DNA of 64,000 nt. Source: Streptosporangium carneum. Its GTDB lineage: Bacteria; Actinomycetota; Actinomycetes; Streptosporangiales; Streptosporangiaceae. Below the pieces are notes generated by a model. It was not told where the DNA came from and did no database searches. It saw nothing but the letters and a program-made list of their open reading frames with translations. Both the position numbers and the translations under genes were made by a program. The stretch is taken from contig NZ_BSEV01000010.1 in NCBI RefSeq assembly GCF_027922005.1, forward strand, positions 91,272-155,271. The letters run 5' to 3'. This document shows, piece by piece, positions 25,754 to 35,431 of the stretch (the stretch's first letter is position 1; every line of letters starts with the position of its first letter).

Positions 25754-27388
25754 ATGCGCTCCTCCATCGCCACCCCGCTGCGCCGTACGGCCATCGTCGC
25801 CGCCCTCGCCTCGGCCTGCCTGGCCGCCCCGCTGGCCGCCCACGCCGACGAGGCCCCGCCGACCTCCGCGACGGCCCTGGGCCAGGGCGTGGACCTGGAG
25901 CGAGTCACGATCCTCGATCTGCAGCAGGCCATGGACGGCAAGCGGCTGACCTCCGAGCAGCTGACCCGCACCTACCTGCAGCGGATTCACCAGCTGAACC
26001 CCCGCCTCGGCGCGGTGGTCACCGTCAACCCGGACGCCGTGGCCCTGGCCCGGCGCAGCGACGCCGTACGCCGCTCCGGTAAGGCGCGCGGACCGTTGGA
26101 GGGCATCCCGGTCCTGCTCAAGGACAACATGGACACCGCGGACCGGCAGCCGACCACGGCGGGCTCCACGGCCCTGCTGGGGGCCCGCCCGGCCAAGGAC
26201 GCGTTCCTGGTCAAGCGGCTGCGCGAGGCCGGAGCGGTGATCCTCGGCAAGGCGAACATGACGCAGTGGGCCAACTTCCGCTCCTCGGCCACCATCGCGG
26301 GCTGGAGCTCCACCGGCGGCCAGACCCACAACCCCTACGTCCTGGACCGCAGCCCCTGCGGATCCTCCAGCGGCTCGGCGGCGGCCGCGGCGGCCGGCCT
26401 GGCCGCGGTGACGATCGGTACCGACACCGGCGGATCGATCGTGTGCCCGGCGAGCATGACCTCGACCGTGGGGGTCAAGCCCACGCTGGGTCTGGTCAGC
26501 AGGACCGGCATCGTGCCCATCACCGCACGCCACGACAGCCCGGGACCCATCGCCCGCAACACGACCGACGCCGCGCTGACGCTGTGGGCGATCTACGGAC
26601 CCGACGCCGCCGATCCGGACAGCGCGCAGACCGCCGGCAAGCTGCCCGCCGACTACCGCACGGTGCTCAAGCGCGACGCGCTGCGCGGCAAGCGGATCGG
26701 GGTGTGGCGCACCGGCCACACCGGCATCGACCCCGACGTCGACCGGGTCTTCGAGGCCACCGTCAAGCAGCTGCAAGCCCTGGGCGCCACCGTGGTCGAA
26801 GGCGTGGACGTGCCCACCGCCAAGAACCCGGCCGAACACCTGTACCCGGCCGTGCTGAACGAGTTCAAGCACGACCTGAACGCCTACCTGGCCGCCACCC
26901 CCGGCACCCACCCCAAGACCCTGACCGGGCTGATCGCCTACAACAACAAGCACGCCAAGATCGAACTGGCGAAGTTCAACCAGGACATCTTCGAGATGGC
27001 CGACAAGACCACCGGTGACCTGTCCGACCCCGCCTACCGCGAGCACCGCGCCATCGTGACCACCCAGGCACGCCGCTCCATCGACGAGGCCCTGGCCAAG
27101 TACCGGCTGGACGCCATCGTCTCCCCCACCGAGCTGCCCGCTCCGAAGGTCGACTACCAGGGCGGCGGGAAGGACGCCGAGGCCTTCGTCGGCACCAGCG
27201 ACAACACCTCGGCGGCCGGCTACCCGCACATCAGCGTGCCCGCCGGATACACCAAGGGCGGCCTGCCGCTGGGGGTGTCCTTCATCGGCACCCGCTACAG
27301 CGACGCCAAGCTTCTTGGCTACGCCTACGCCTACGAGCAGGCCACCCAGGTCCGCAAGGCCCCCCGCTACCTGCCCACCCTCCCCTAA
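25754..27388 (+). CDS. Secreted amidase (amidase signature family)
   Basis: 544 residues with a signal peptide (basic MRSSIATPLRRT, hydrophobic AIVAALASACLAAPLAAHA, cleavage near ADE). The amidase-signature catalytic Lys is in GIPVLLKDNMDT, and the Gly/Ser-rich motif SPCGSSSGSAAAAAAGLAAV leads to the cis-Ser/Ser pair in GTDTGGSIVCPAS. Family members hydrolyse amides and some are peptide amidases or glutamyl-tRNA amidotransferase relatives. A secreted form suggests scavenging of external amides. The start has a GGAACC site upstream. Confidence 0.9.
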   Translation: MRSSIATPLRRTAIVAALASACLAAPLAAHADEAPPTSATALGQGVDLERVTILDLQQAMDGKRLTSEQLTRTYLQRIHQLNPRLGAVVTVNPDAVALARRSDAVRRSGKARGPLEGIPVLLKDNMDTADRQPTTAGSTALLGARPAKDAFLVKRLREAGAVILGKANMTQWANFRSSATIAGWSSTGGQTHNPYVLDRSPCGSSSGSAAAAAAGLAAVTIGTDTGGSIVCPASMTSTVGVKPTLGLVSRTGIVPITARHDSPGPIARNTTDAALTLWAIYGPDAADPDSAQTAGKLPADYRTVLKRDALRGKRIGVWRTGHTGIDPDVDRVFEATVKQLQALGATVVEGVDVPTAKNPAEHLYPAVLNEFKHDLNAYLAATPGTHPKTLTGLIAYNNKHAKIELAKFNQDIFEMADKTTGDLSDPAYREHRAIVTTQARRSIDEALAKYRLDAIVSPTELPAPKVDYQGGGKDAEAFVGTSDNTSAAGYPHISVPAGYTKGGLPLGVSFIGTRYSDAKLLGYAYAYEQATQVRKAPRYLPTLP

Positions 27389-27553
27389 CCGCCCCACGAA
27401 CCGCCACACGACCGGCCGACAACCTCCAGGACCGCTGGGCGGGCGCACATCGCGCCCGCCCAGCGCGTTTTCCCCGGACCACCCGGGTCCGTCATTCTCG
27501 TCGTTGGAAAGATCAGAGGGTTCGCGTCGTATGCGAGCCTCGCGGGTGGTGGG

Positions 27554-28090
27554 TCAGCTGGGCCAGCCGGCCCGGTTCGAACACGACTCGCGGGAGATCC
27601 CTGAGCCGGTGTCCGGGAAGTCTCCGAAGCGCTCGCGGTGCAGGTGTGCGAAGAAGTAAGCCATCTCCTCGCACTCGGCGTCCGGCACCGCCCTCTTCGG
27701 GTCCTCGGCGACCGCGGTGTAGAAGTCGCGGCCCATCGCGACGATGAAGCCGCGCGCGTAGAGGAAACCGTCGTCGGAACCGTCGGTGACCTCGTGGACG
27801 TCCGCGCGGTCGATGTCGTAGAGCTTGCGCTCGACCACCCGGTCGAGATCCGTCAGTTCGGCCGCCGACAATCCCTCGCCGATGGAGCCGAGGTTGCTCA
27901 GGAACTCCTCCAGGGCGGCTTCGACCACGGTGAACGGCGACGTGCCGTGAAGGTCCTCGTCGGGACCGGGCGTCGTCTGATGTGTCAGCGCCCGTCGCGC
28001 CTGGTCGACCTCCGCTCCCAGCGGCGCCCAGGCGGCCTCCACCAAGGCCCAGAGACCTTCTTCGTCTCCCGGGAGCCGCTGATCCCTCAT
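27554..28090 (-). CDS. DUF4240 family protein
   Basis: About 178 residues. The C-terminal half carries the DUF4240 pattern: LYDIDRADVHEVTDGSDDG, FLYARGFIVAMGRDFY, and EEMAYFFAHLHRERFGDFP. The family has no assigned function. Several starts are possible (28108, 28114); 28090 leaves the conserved GLWALVEAAW helix at the expected place. Confidence 0.75.
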   Translation of the reverse strand: MRDQRLPGDEEGLWALVEAAWAPLGAEVDQARRALTHQTTPGPDEDLHGTSPFTVVEAALEEFLSNLGSIGEGLSAAELTDLDRVVERKLYDIDRADVHEVTDGSDDGFLYARGFIVAMGRDFYTAVAEDPKRAVPDAECEEMAYFFAHLHRERFGDFPDTGSGISRESCSNRAGWPS

Positions 28091-28198
28091 GCCGTCGCCG
28101 CCTCTCATGACCAACCCTGCGTTCTGTGCCGATCACACAACCAGAAGGCACTGACAATCGGCTGCCGTCGGGGCGATGACCGGCCCGGCGGGAAGCCT

Positions 28199-29395
28199 TC
28201 AGAGCAGGCCGCAGTGGCGGCATCTGCCTCGCCTGCGCAGGTGGTAGGCCAGCGTCGCCACACCGAGTGCCACGGCCCAGATCGGCCAGTACGTCATCGG
28301 ACTGCTCAGCCAGGCGGCCGGGTCGGTCCATTTCGTGATCCGTACGGCCTCCGTGCCCGCGGACAGCAGCACGACCGTGACCACCGACGCGAAGGTGACG
28401 GGAAAGGCCGGAGGCACGCGTCTGCCTCGTAGGCCGATCACCCAGCGCGGCCAGACCTCGCCCCAGCGGTGCACCAGCCCGAGGGCGAGCACGCCGCCGC
28501 CCGCCGCGAACGTGGCCAGGGCCGCTCCGGCCCACACCAGGCCGGTTTCGCGCAGCCAGCGCAGTTCCTCCTCGGAGAACAGCAGCGGGATGTTCAGCGC
28601 CCACGCCCAGCGGATCACGGCGTAGAAGAGGGGGATGACGAAGGCCGTGTAGGCCGCCCAGCGTCCCCACCTGGCCGCCGAGGCGGGGGTCGTCCAGGTG
28701 GCGGTCCGATGCGCGGAACGGCCGCAGCCGCCGCAGGAGTCGTCGGTACGCCGCTGGAAGGCCAGCGCGGCGCCCGCCCACAGCACTCCTCCGGCCAGGC
28801 AGAGGATCAGGTTCAGCACCGGCCAGGGAAGCGCGGCCTCGAAGTAGTCGGCGTCCGGCCAGCCGAACGGCAGCCCGACGAGGAAGATCGGAGCGTAGGC
28901 GACCGCCGTCAGGACGCGGGCGTCGGGGATGAGGCCGACGAGGGTGAACGCGGCGAGCCAGGCCGTCGCGAGCACCGCGACGCGGACCACGCCCCGTGGC
29001 CGCATCCGGGCCGTGGTCGGTGCGAGTGCCGCGCCGTGCGAACGTACTCGGACCGTGGCCGGTGCGAGTGCCCCACCCCGTGACCCTGCCTGGGTCGTGG
29101 CCGGTGCGGGCGCCGCGCCGCGCGGCCGTGCCCGGGCCATGACCAGTGCGAGTGCCGCGCCCGCGAATCCGAGTGCGGCGATGACCGGTGCGGTTCCCGC
29201 CGCCGTCGAGGCGCCCAGCAGTGACTCCGCCCTGGCGTCGGGGATGTCGCCCTCGCCGAAGGGGAATCCCGCGCCGCCCAGCGCCCAGTGGAGCCCGAGC
29301 CCGCCGTAGAGCAGCGACCAGGCGCTCGCCGCGTACGCCGCCCGGCGGGGCCATCGGGCGGTCGTCGTCCTCCGGTTGTTCGTGGTCGTTTCCAT
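28199..29395 (-). CDS. Multi-pass membrane protein with repeat loop
   Basis: 398 residues with about seven to nine membrane segments. Between the second and third segments is a loop of imperfect ~18-residue repeats (ARPRGAAPAPATTQAGS / SRGGALAPATVRVRS / SHGAALAPTTARMRP). A CxxC pair (DSCGGCGRS) and a terminal CRHCGLL lie in cytoplasmic positions. No family function recognised. It is divergent from the kinase at 29523 and may be its target or sensor partner. Confidence 0.7.
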   Translation of the reverse strand: METTTNNRRTTTARWPRRAAYAASAWSLLYGGLGLHWALGGAGFPFGEGDIPDARAESLLGASTAAGTAPVIAALGFAGAALALVMARARPRGAAPAPATTQAGSRGGALAPATVRVRSHGAALAPTTARMRPRGVVRVAVLATAWLAAFTLVGLIPDARVLTAVAYAPIFLVGLPFGWPDADYFEAALPWPVLNLILCLAGGVLWAGAALAFQRRTDDSCGGCGRSAHRTATWTTPASAARWGRWAAYTAFVIPLFYAVIRWAWALNIPLLFSEEELRWLRETGLVWAGAALATFAAGGGVLALGLVHRWGEVWPRWVIGLRGRRVPPAFPVTFASVVTVVLLSAGTEAVRITKWTDPAAWLSSPMTYWPIWAVALGVATLAYHLRRRGRCRHCGLL

Positions 29396-29522
29396 GGTTC
29401 AAGCGTTGAGCGGTGCGGGGCGGCGGCCCATCTGCCGTTCGGCGGATCCTGACCGGCGGACGGGGTGATCCGTCGCCCTTTCGGTAGACCTCCCGTGGCT
29501 GGACGGCCCCTAGAGTCGAGGC

Positions 29523-30734
29523 ATGGACCTGGTCGCCGCGCTCCTGGCGCTCGCCGCGACGATCGCGGTGTTCGTGCCGCGCGTGCCGCCCGCGTGGCCG
29601 CCCGCCGTCGGCGGGGCGCTCTCGATCGCGATCACCGCCGCGTATCCGTTGGGCGGGTGGCAGGGCGTCGTCCTCCCCTGGACGCTGGTCGAGGTGCCGT
29701 CCCTGCTCGTGCTGACGCTCGTGTCCGCCAGGCGCGCGCCCGCGCCCCAGGCCGTCGTCTCGACCGGGCTCGCGGCGGGCGCGGTCGCGGTGATGCTCGT
29801 CCGCGCGCTCTGGCCCGGCGACCTCGCCTTCACCGTCGGCGCCTGCGCGGGCTGGTCCCTCCTGGCGGTCGGGGCGGCGGGAGCCGGTCTCTACGCCCGC
29901 ACGCTGGACAACGGCCGCCGTCGCGCGGTGGCCGAGGCGAGGCGGTCGCAGCGGCTCGTGCTCGCCCGTGACCTGCACGACTTCGTCGCCCACGACGTGA
30001 GCGGGATCCTCGTGCAGGCGCAGGCCGCCCAGCTCGCGCCGGGGCCGGTCCCACCGCAGGTGACCGACGCGTTGCGGCGCATCGAGGACGCGGGCCAGCG
30101 CGCCCTGGCCGCCATGGACCGGACCGTGCAGATGCTCCACGAAGCCGAGGACACCGGATCGGGTACGGCGGAGCCGCTGCCGGGAGTCGACGGCCTGGCG
30201 CACCTCGCCGAGGGCTTCTCCCCGTCGGTGCGGGTGGACCTGTCGATCGACCCCGGCCTGGAGCGGCGGCTCTCCCGGGAGACCTCCGCCACCCTCTACC
30301 GGATCGTGACGGAGGCGCTCACCAACGTGCGCCGCCACGCTCCCGAGGCGGTCTCCGTCGTGATCACCGTCACCCGGACGGGAGAGTCGGTCCGCCTTCT
30401 GGTCACCGACGACGGCGGCGGCCACTCGGAGGCGGCCGACCGTGGCGGGTTCGGTCTGGCCGGGCTCGCCGAGCGGGCCGAGATACTCGGCGGCTCGCTG
30501 TCGGCCGGGCCCGAGCCGGGCGGCTGGCGGGTCGAGGCGCTCCTGCCCGTCCAACCGCGCCGGACGCGCCGGGACGCCGGCGGGCAGGTGAGCCGCCCGG
30601 CCGTCAAGACGCGTGCGAACCGCCTGGCCGCCGAGACACGTGCGGACCAGCCGGTCACCGAGGCGTGTGCGGACCGGCCGGTCACCGGTGTGCGCGCGAG
30701 CCGCCCGGCCGCCGACGGTGAGGAGCCGACATGA
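29523..30734 (+). CDS. Sensor histidine kinase with repeat-like C-terminal tail
   Basis: 403 residues: four membrane segments in the first ~130, HisKA_3 phospho-acceptor His in LVLARDLHDFVAHDVSG, and a HATPase (IVTEALTNVRRHAPEA, LLVTDDGGGHSEAADRGGFGLAGL). After the kinase core (about residue 345) is a ~55-residue tail of degenerate repeats rich in Arg/Ala/Thr/Val (AVKTRANRLAAETRADQP…). It overlaps the response regulator by ATGA. Confidence 0.9.
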   Translation: MDLVAALLALAATIAVFVPRVPPAWPPAVGGALSIAITAAYPLGGWQGVVLPWTLVEVPSLLVLTLVSARRAPAPQAVVSTGLAAGAVAVMLVRALWPGDLAFTVGACAGWSLLAVGAAGAGLYARTLDNGRRRAVAEARRSQRLVLARDLHDFVAHDVSGILVQAQAAQLAPGPVPPQVTDALRRIEDAGQRALAAMDRTVQMLHEAEDTGSGTAEPLPGVDGLAHLAEGFSPSVRVDLSIDPGLERRLSRETSATLYRIVTEALTNVRRHAPEAVSVVITVTRTGESVRLLVTDDGGGHSEAADRGGFGLAGLAERAEILGGSLSAGPEPGGWRVEALLPVQPRRTRRDAGGQVSRPAVKTRANRLAAETRADQPVTEACADRPVTGVRASRPAADGEEPT

Positions 30735-31366
30735 CGACCCGGATTCTGATCGCCGACGACCAGGAGGACGTGCGGATCGGGTTCCGGCTCATCCTCGACT
30801 CCCAGCCCGACATGACCGTGGTCGGAGAGGCCGCCGACGGCCGCGCCGCCGTGGACCTGGCCCGGCATCTGCGGCCCGACGTGGTGCTCGCCGACATCCG
30901 CATGCCGAAGCTCGACGGACTCGAGGTCACCCGGCTGCTGGCCGGCGAGACCCGGGTGATCGTCGTGACGACCTTCGACCTCGACGAGTACGTGCACACC
31001 GCGCTGCGCGACGGCGCCTGCGGCTTCCTGCTCAAGCGCTCGGGTCCCACGTTGCTGATCGAGGCCGTCCGCGCCGCCATGGCCGGTGACACGCTGATCA
31101 GCCCGCAGGTCACCGTCCGCCTGCTGGCCCGCCTTCGCGCGTCCGCCGCACCGGCCGCGCCCGCCGAGGCGCTGACGGAACGAGAGCTGGAGATCGTCCG
31201 CCTGGTCGCCCAAGGTCTCACCAACGCCGAGATCGCCGCCGAGCTGTTCATCGGCTCCGGCACGGTGAAGACCCACGTCGCGAACGTCCAGCGCAAGCTG
31301 GGCGCGGCCAACCGGGTCGGCATCGCGGCCTGGGCGTGGAGGTCCGGCGCCGCCACCGGAACGTAG
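30731..31366 (+). CDS. NarL/LuxR-type response regulator
   Basis: 211 residues. Receiver: IADDQEDVRIG, phospho-Asp in VVLADIRMPKLDG, Thr in VTTFDLDEY, Lys in FLLKRSGP. LuxR HTH: LTERELEIVRLVAQGLTNAE and KTHVANVQRKLGAANR. Coupled to the preceding kinase; close to families that control membrane or antibiotic-stress transporters, and the divergent membrane protein at 28199 is a possible target (inference). Confidence 0.92.
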   Translation: MTTRILIADDQEDVRIGFRLILDSQPDMTVVGEAADGRAAVDLARHLRPDVVLADIRMPKLDGLEVTRLLAGETRVIVVTTFDLDEYVHTALRDGACGFLLKRSGPTLLIEAVRAAMAGDTLISPQVTVRLLARLRASAAPAAPAEALTERELEIVRLVAQGLTNAEIAAELFIGSGTVKTHVANVQRKLGAANRVGIAAWAWRSGAATGT

Positions 31367-31513
31367 CGCGCGGCCCCGGAGGGCTGAGTTCTCTTTTTAG
31401 ACCCTTAGGGGTTGGAGTACGGGTTAGATCAGGGGCGACCCTCAGTGACCGGGCGCTGACCGGGGTGACACGGTGATCGCGAGGCAGTCACCGCCTTGGG
31501 ATCTGGAGTGGAC

Positions 31514-32296
31514 ATGAGCGATCTGACACCGACCGTCACCATCCCCGTCGAGTTAGAAGAGGTGAAGCAGTACCGGCCCCTGTCCGTGCTCGCCGTCTGG
31601 GCGGCGGCCGCCGTGCCGATGGGGGTGCTCGCGTGGGTCGTCGTCCCGGCGGTGGCGGGGCAGGGGGCCACGGTTTCGCGGTTCGCCGTGACGCTGATCG
31701 CGGCGCTCACCGTCGGGCTGGTCTGGCAGTGCGTCCTCGCCCTGTCGCTCGTCGCCTTCGAGCAACGCAGTCTGCGCTGGGCCGTCGTGCGTGACGCCCT
31801 GTGGCTGCGGGCGCCGTCCGACCCGTCGGGTCGGCGCGGCGGCCGCCTGTGGCTGTGGACGCTGGCCTTCGGGCTCGGTTTTATGATGCTCCAGTTCGTC
31901 CCGTTCGGCCTGTCCGAGCCGACCGACCGCAGCCTCGGCGAGTTCCTCAACTCCCCCGGGGGACAGGAGACCCTTCACGGCAACTGGGGGCTGTTCGCCC
32001 TGGTCTGCGCCATGATGCTGTTCAACACGGTGGCCGGTGAGGAGCTGCTCTTCCGGGGGCTGCTGCTGCCTCGCATGCGGGGCGCCTTCGGCCGGGCGGA
32101 CTGGGTCGTCAACGGTGTGCTCACCGGGCTCTACCACCTGCACCAGCCGTGGTCGATCCCCGGCGCGACCGTGGCCGGGACCTTCCTGCTCGCCTACCCG
32201 ACCCGGCGCTTCCGCAGCGCGTGGATGGGGATCGCGGTCCACTCGATGCAGAGCGTCTTCTTCGCCGCGCTCGTCTTCATGGTCGTCATCCGCTGA
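31514..32296 (+). CDS. CPBP-family intramembrane protease
   Basis: 260 residues with about six membrane segments. The metalloprotease-like motif AGEELLFRGLLLPRM (EExxxR) is followed by YHLHQPWSIPG (FxxxH-type motif) and a conserved His near AWMGIAVHS. CPBP (Abi/CAAX-like) proteins process peptides within membranes and include bacteriocin-immunity relatives; substrate unknown. The start ATG has GGAGTGGAC upstream. It is a single-gene unit. Confidence 0.9.
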   Translation: MSDLTPTVTIPVELEEVKQYRPLSVLAVWAAAAVPMGVLAWVVVPAVAGQGATVSRFAVTLIAALTVGLVWQCVLALSLVAFEQRSLRWAVVRDALWLRAPSDPSGRRGGRLWLWTLAFGLGFMMLQFVPFGLSEPTDRSLGEFLNSPGGQETLHGNWGLFALVCAMMLFNTVAGEELLFRGLLLPRMRGAFGRADWVVNGVLTGLYHLHQPWSIPGATVAGTFLLAYPTRRFRSAWMGIAVHSMQSVFFAALVFMVVIR

Positions 32297-32353
32297 ACCG
32301 GGGCCGAACGCGAGCACGAGGCCGAGACGGGAAGGAGAGGCGGGCGGGCCGGT

Positions 32354-33175
32354 TCAGGTGGAGGGCAGTGCGGACCGGAGGAACTCGCGGACGGCTTCGG
32401 CGAAGCCCTTCGGGTCTCCCGCGTAGACGAAATGGTCGGTGGCCAGTTCGGCGAGGCGGGTGTTCGGGCGGCGGTCGATCATGGCCTGGGCCTGGTCGGC
32501 GGGGATGACGCCGCCCTCTGAGCCTCGCACGAGAAGGGCGGGGCAGGCACTGGCCAGCCAGTCGGCCCAGTGGTCGCCGTGGACGAGGTCCTCTGAGTCG
32601 ACCATGTCCTGCGGGTGGAAGGGGAGCCGCCAGGTGCCGTCGGCGTTCTCCCTCAGAGTGTCGGCGAAGTAGGGGGCGGCCTGGCCGAGGGCCTCGACCA
32701 GCGCCTCGCGGGTGGCCGCCTGGTACGGCAGCCCCAGCACGAAGGCCAGCGGGTTGGGCCCTTCGAGACCGAGGACGACCGGCGCGTCCGCGTTGACGAA
32801 GGCGGTCACCCGTTCGGGGTGGCGGGCGGCGAGCTGGTAGGCGTTGACGCCGCCCAGCGAGTGCCCTGCGATCGCCACCTGGTCGAGGCCGAGGTGGTCG
32901 AGCAGAGCGAGGACGTCGGCGAGATAGCCCTCCCGGGAGTAGTCGGCCGCCCGGTCCGACTCACCGTGACCCCGCTGGTCGGGGGCGATGACCCGCCACT
33001 CGGGGGCCAGCTCGGCGGCGACGGCGGCGAAGCTCGCCCCTTCCGACAGGTGCCCGTGCAGGGCGAGCAACGGACGGCCGGGACCGCCGAAGTCGAGGTA
33101 GGACAGGCGGCGGCCCGCGATGTCCAGCTCGGCCCGCACCGGGGTGACCGTCTGCGCGATGGCGTTCTGACTCAT
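32354..33175 (-). CDS. Alpha/beta hydrolase
   Basis: 273 residues with the full fold: HGHLSEGASF (oxyanion HG), VIAPDQRGHGESD, nucleophile AGHSLGGVNA (GHSLG), acid in LLVRGSEGGVIPADQ and His in ATDHFVYAG. The start at 33175 is set by AAGGAGCACGTC. Divergent from the TetR gene, with two TTGCGCAA boxes between, so TetR control is likely. Substrate not readable. Confidence 0.9.
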   Translation of the reverse strand: MSQNAIAQTVTPVRAELDIAGRRLSYLDFGGPGRPLLALHGHLSEGASFAAVAAELAPEWRVIAPDQRGHGESDRAADYSREGYLADVLALLDHLGLDQVAIAGHSLGGVNAYQLAARHPERVTAFVNADAPVVLGLEGPNPLAFVLGLPYQAATREALVEALGQAAPYFADTLRENADGTWRLPFHPQDMVDSEDLVHGDHWADWLASACPALLVRGSEGGVIPADQAQAMIDRRPNTRLAELATDHFVYAGDPKGFAEAVREFLRSALPST

Positions 33176-33273
33176 GACGTGCTCCTTCACATGAACATGA
33201 CCGCGTACGGCTCCGCGGACCGGCCCTCGTGCGGCCCGCGTTCCTTGCCTGCCATGAAGGTACAGAGGATTTG

Positions 33274-33312
33274 GGCATTTGCGCAATGCGATCGCCTAAG
33301 GCATTTGCGCAA
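33274..33312. promoter_or_regulatory. Paired TTGCGCAA operator boxes
   Basis: GGCATTTGCGCAA occurs at 33274-33286 and again at 33300-33312 (26-base spacing), each containing the palindrome TTGCGCAA. They lie between the divergent hydrolase and TetR starts, the expected place for TetR autoregulation and hydrolase repression. Confidence 0.7.
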
Positions 33313-33353
33313 GAAGGAGGTGACACCGCGGGCAGGGCAAGTAGCATCCCGCT

Positions 33354-34022
33354 ATGGGAAATCGTGAGGACCTGCTCGTCGGCGCGAGGCGCTGCCTTGA
33401 GGAGAAGGGATGGGCGCGGACGACCGTCCGCGACATCGCGGCGGCGGCCGGGGTCAGCATGGCGGCCATCGGCTACCACTTCGGCTCACGGGAGGCGCTG
33501 CTGAACGCGGCGCTCATCCAGGCGATCGACGAGTGGGGCCTGGAGGCCGGGCAGACGGCGTCCTCCGCCTACGACGACCAGGCCGCCACTCCCGAGGAGC
33601 GGTACGAGGCCCTGTGGGCGCGGCTGTCGAAGTCGTTCGGCACCCACAGGAAGCTGTGGGTCGCCAGCATCGAGGCGTTGCTGCAGGCCGAGCACTCGCC
33701 GGAGCTCCGCGACCGCCTAGCCGGAGGCCAGCGGGAAGGCCGCCGGGGGCTGGCCTCGATTCTGCTGGGAGTCGAGGAGGACAGCCTTCCCGAGAGCACC
33801 GTGCGCACGCTCGGCTCGGTGCAGTTGGCCCTGCTGTCCGGCGTGATGATGCAGTGGCTGGCGGACCCCGAGCAGGCGCCGACCGGCGCCGAGGTGGTGC
33901 GGGGGCTGCGGGCCCTCATGAACACCTTCGAACCCGCAGCCGAAACCGAAAACGCCGACGTGAACACCCCCGGACCCGCTGCCGAAGCCGACAAGGCGGA
34001 CCAGGCCCAGGCCGCGGACTAG
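33354..34022 (+). CDS. TetR-family regulator
   Basis: 222 residues; HTH ARRCLEEKGWARTTVRDIAA, then AAGVSMAAIGYHFGSREALL. The C-terminus ends with a low-complexity tail of PAAE-type repeats (EPAAETENADVNTPGPAAEAD). The stop overlaps the convergent MFS stop by four bases. Probable repressor of the divergent hydrolase gene through the TTGCGCAA boxes. Confidence 0.92.
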   Translation: MGNREDLLVGARRCLEEKGWARTTVRDIAAAAGVSMAAIGYHFGSREALLNAALIQAIDEWGLEAGQTASSAYDDQAATPEERYEALWARLSKSFGTHRKLWVASIEALLQAEHSPELRDRLAGGQREGRRGLASILLGVEEDSLPESTVRTLGSVQLALLSGVMMQWLADPEQAPTGAEVVRGLRALMNTFEPAAETENADVNTPGPAAEADKADQAQAAD

Positions 34023-35431
34023 CGTTCGAGCGGCGGCGTCGTCACCCGCCTTCGGAGCCGCCTCGGCGTCGTGGCCGCCGACAGCAGGGGCGGAACGGCG
34101 GCGATCACGAAGCACAGGGTCAGCGGCAGGCTCTCGACCAGCATGCCGACGGCCGCCGTTCCGGCGGACGCACCGGTGTTGAAAGCCGTGTTGACCCAGG
34201 CGCTCGCCCGGACGCGGTTCTCCGGCACGGCGAACTCGTCGGCGAGCAGGTACGCCGTGGTCAGCGCCGGGGCGACGAACAGGCCCGCGACACCCACGGT
34301 GACGGCCAGGACGTACAGGTCGGGTGAGAGTCCAGCGACGACGAGCGCCAGCCCCAGGGCGACGGCCAGCAGCGGCAACCGGACCTGTCCCGGCGCGCGC
34401 CACGACCGCGCGCCGTAGGCCAGGCCGCCGAGCGCGCTGCCCGCCGACAGCGCGGCCTCGACCCAGGCCACCGCGGCGGGCTGGTGCTGACGCTCGGCGA
34501 AGACCACCATGAGCAGACCCAGCGCTCCCAGGCACAGGCCCACGCCGCCCGACACCAGGACCGGCTGGATGATCAGTCCGCTGCCCGGTCCTGCCGCCTT
34601 ACGTGTCCGTCGCCCACGTGACGAGACCGGTGCCGGATCCGCGCCCCCGCCCCTGCCCACGTCCGTCCCGACGTCGGCCCCCTCGTACGGCCCGCCGCCC
34701 CAGCCGTCGCCCGGGTCGTCGCCCGTCCGGGAGGCTCCTTCCCCGACCGCGCCGTCGTCGGCCCGGAGAGACCCCTCGCCTACCGCACCGTCACCCGCCG
34801 GGAAGGACCCGGTGGCGCGGACGGTGGGTGAGGAAACGAGGGCGAGAGTGCCGACCAGCACCAGTGCGGCGCTGGCGGCCACACCCGCGGCGGGAACGGC
34901 GAGTACGGCCAGCAGACCGGCCAGCAGCGGCCCGGTGACGAAGAGCAGCTCTTCGGCGACGGTGTCCAGGCTGTAGGCGCGCTGCAGCAGCGACCTGTCG
35001 GGCAGCAGTTCGCTCCACAGCGCCCGCATCACCGGACCGAGCGGAGGAGCGCACGCGCCCGCCGCGACGGTCAGCACCACCAGCCACATCCCGGGGGTTC
35101 CCGGCCGCCAGGTGGCGACGGCCAGGCAGGTCAGCGACAGCGCGTAGACGGCGGCCATCAGAGGCAGGGTACGGCGGATCCCGTAGCGGTCGATCAGACC
35201 GGCCCGCAGCGGGGACAGCAGGGAGATGGCCAGCCCGAACAGGGCCATGACGGCTCCGGCGACGCCGTACGAACCGGTGGCGTCGGTGAGGGTGAGGATC
35301 AGGGACAGGAAGACGATCCCGTAGGACAGTCGGCCGATCAGGGCCGCGCCGAAGACGCGGCAGGCGTGAGGGGTGCGCAGGACAGCGAGGTACGACGGAG
35401 GTCGCGAAGGCGAAGACATGGAGGAAGACAT
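34019..35431 (-). CDS. MFS transporter with long acidic loop
   Basis: About 470 residues, twelve membrane segments. The first six carry RYGIRR-type (DxxGxR) motif at the second loop. The central cytoplasmic loop (about residues 195-280) is unusually long, acidic and glycine-rich, with direct repeats (ADDGAVGEGS). Efflux of small molecules is usual for this family. GAGGAA lies before the start at 35431; ATG at 35422 is a second choice. Confidence 0.85.
   Translation of the reverse strand: MSSSMSSPSRPPSYLAVLRTPHACRVFGAALIGRLSYGIVFLSLILTLTDATGSYGVAGAVMALFGLAISLLSPLRAGLIDRYGIRRTLPLMAAVYALSLTCLAVATWRPGTPGMWLVVLTVAAGACAPPLGPVMRALWSELLPDRSLLQRAYSLDTVAEELLFVTGPLLAGLLAVLAVPAAGVAASAALVLVGTLALVSSPTVRATGSFPAGDGAVGEGSLRADDGAVGEGASRTGDDPGDGWGGGPYEGADVGTDVGRGGGADPAPVSSRGRRTRKAAGPGSGLIIQPVLVSGGVGLCLGALGLLMVVFAERQHQPAAVAWVEAALSAGSALGGLAYGARSWRAPGQVRLPLLAVALGLALVVAGLSPDLYVLAVTVGVAGLFVAPALTTAYLLADEFAVPENRVRASAWVNTAFNTGASAGTAAVGMLVESLPLTLCFVIAAVPPLLSAATTPRRLRRRVTTPPLER

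Noticed and set aside
27513..30554. Very long minus-strand frame of about 1,000 residues
   Set aside because: It runs across DUF4240, the membrane protein and the kinase and is Arg/Gly/Pro-rich; it is the antisense or shifted shadow of these genes.
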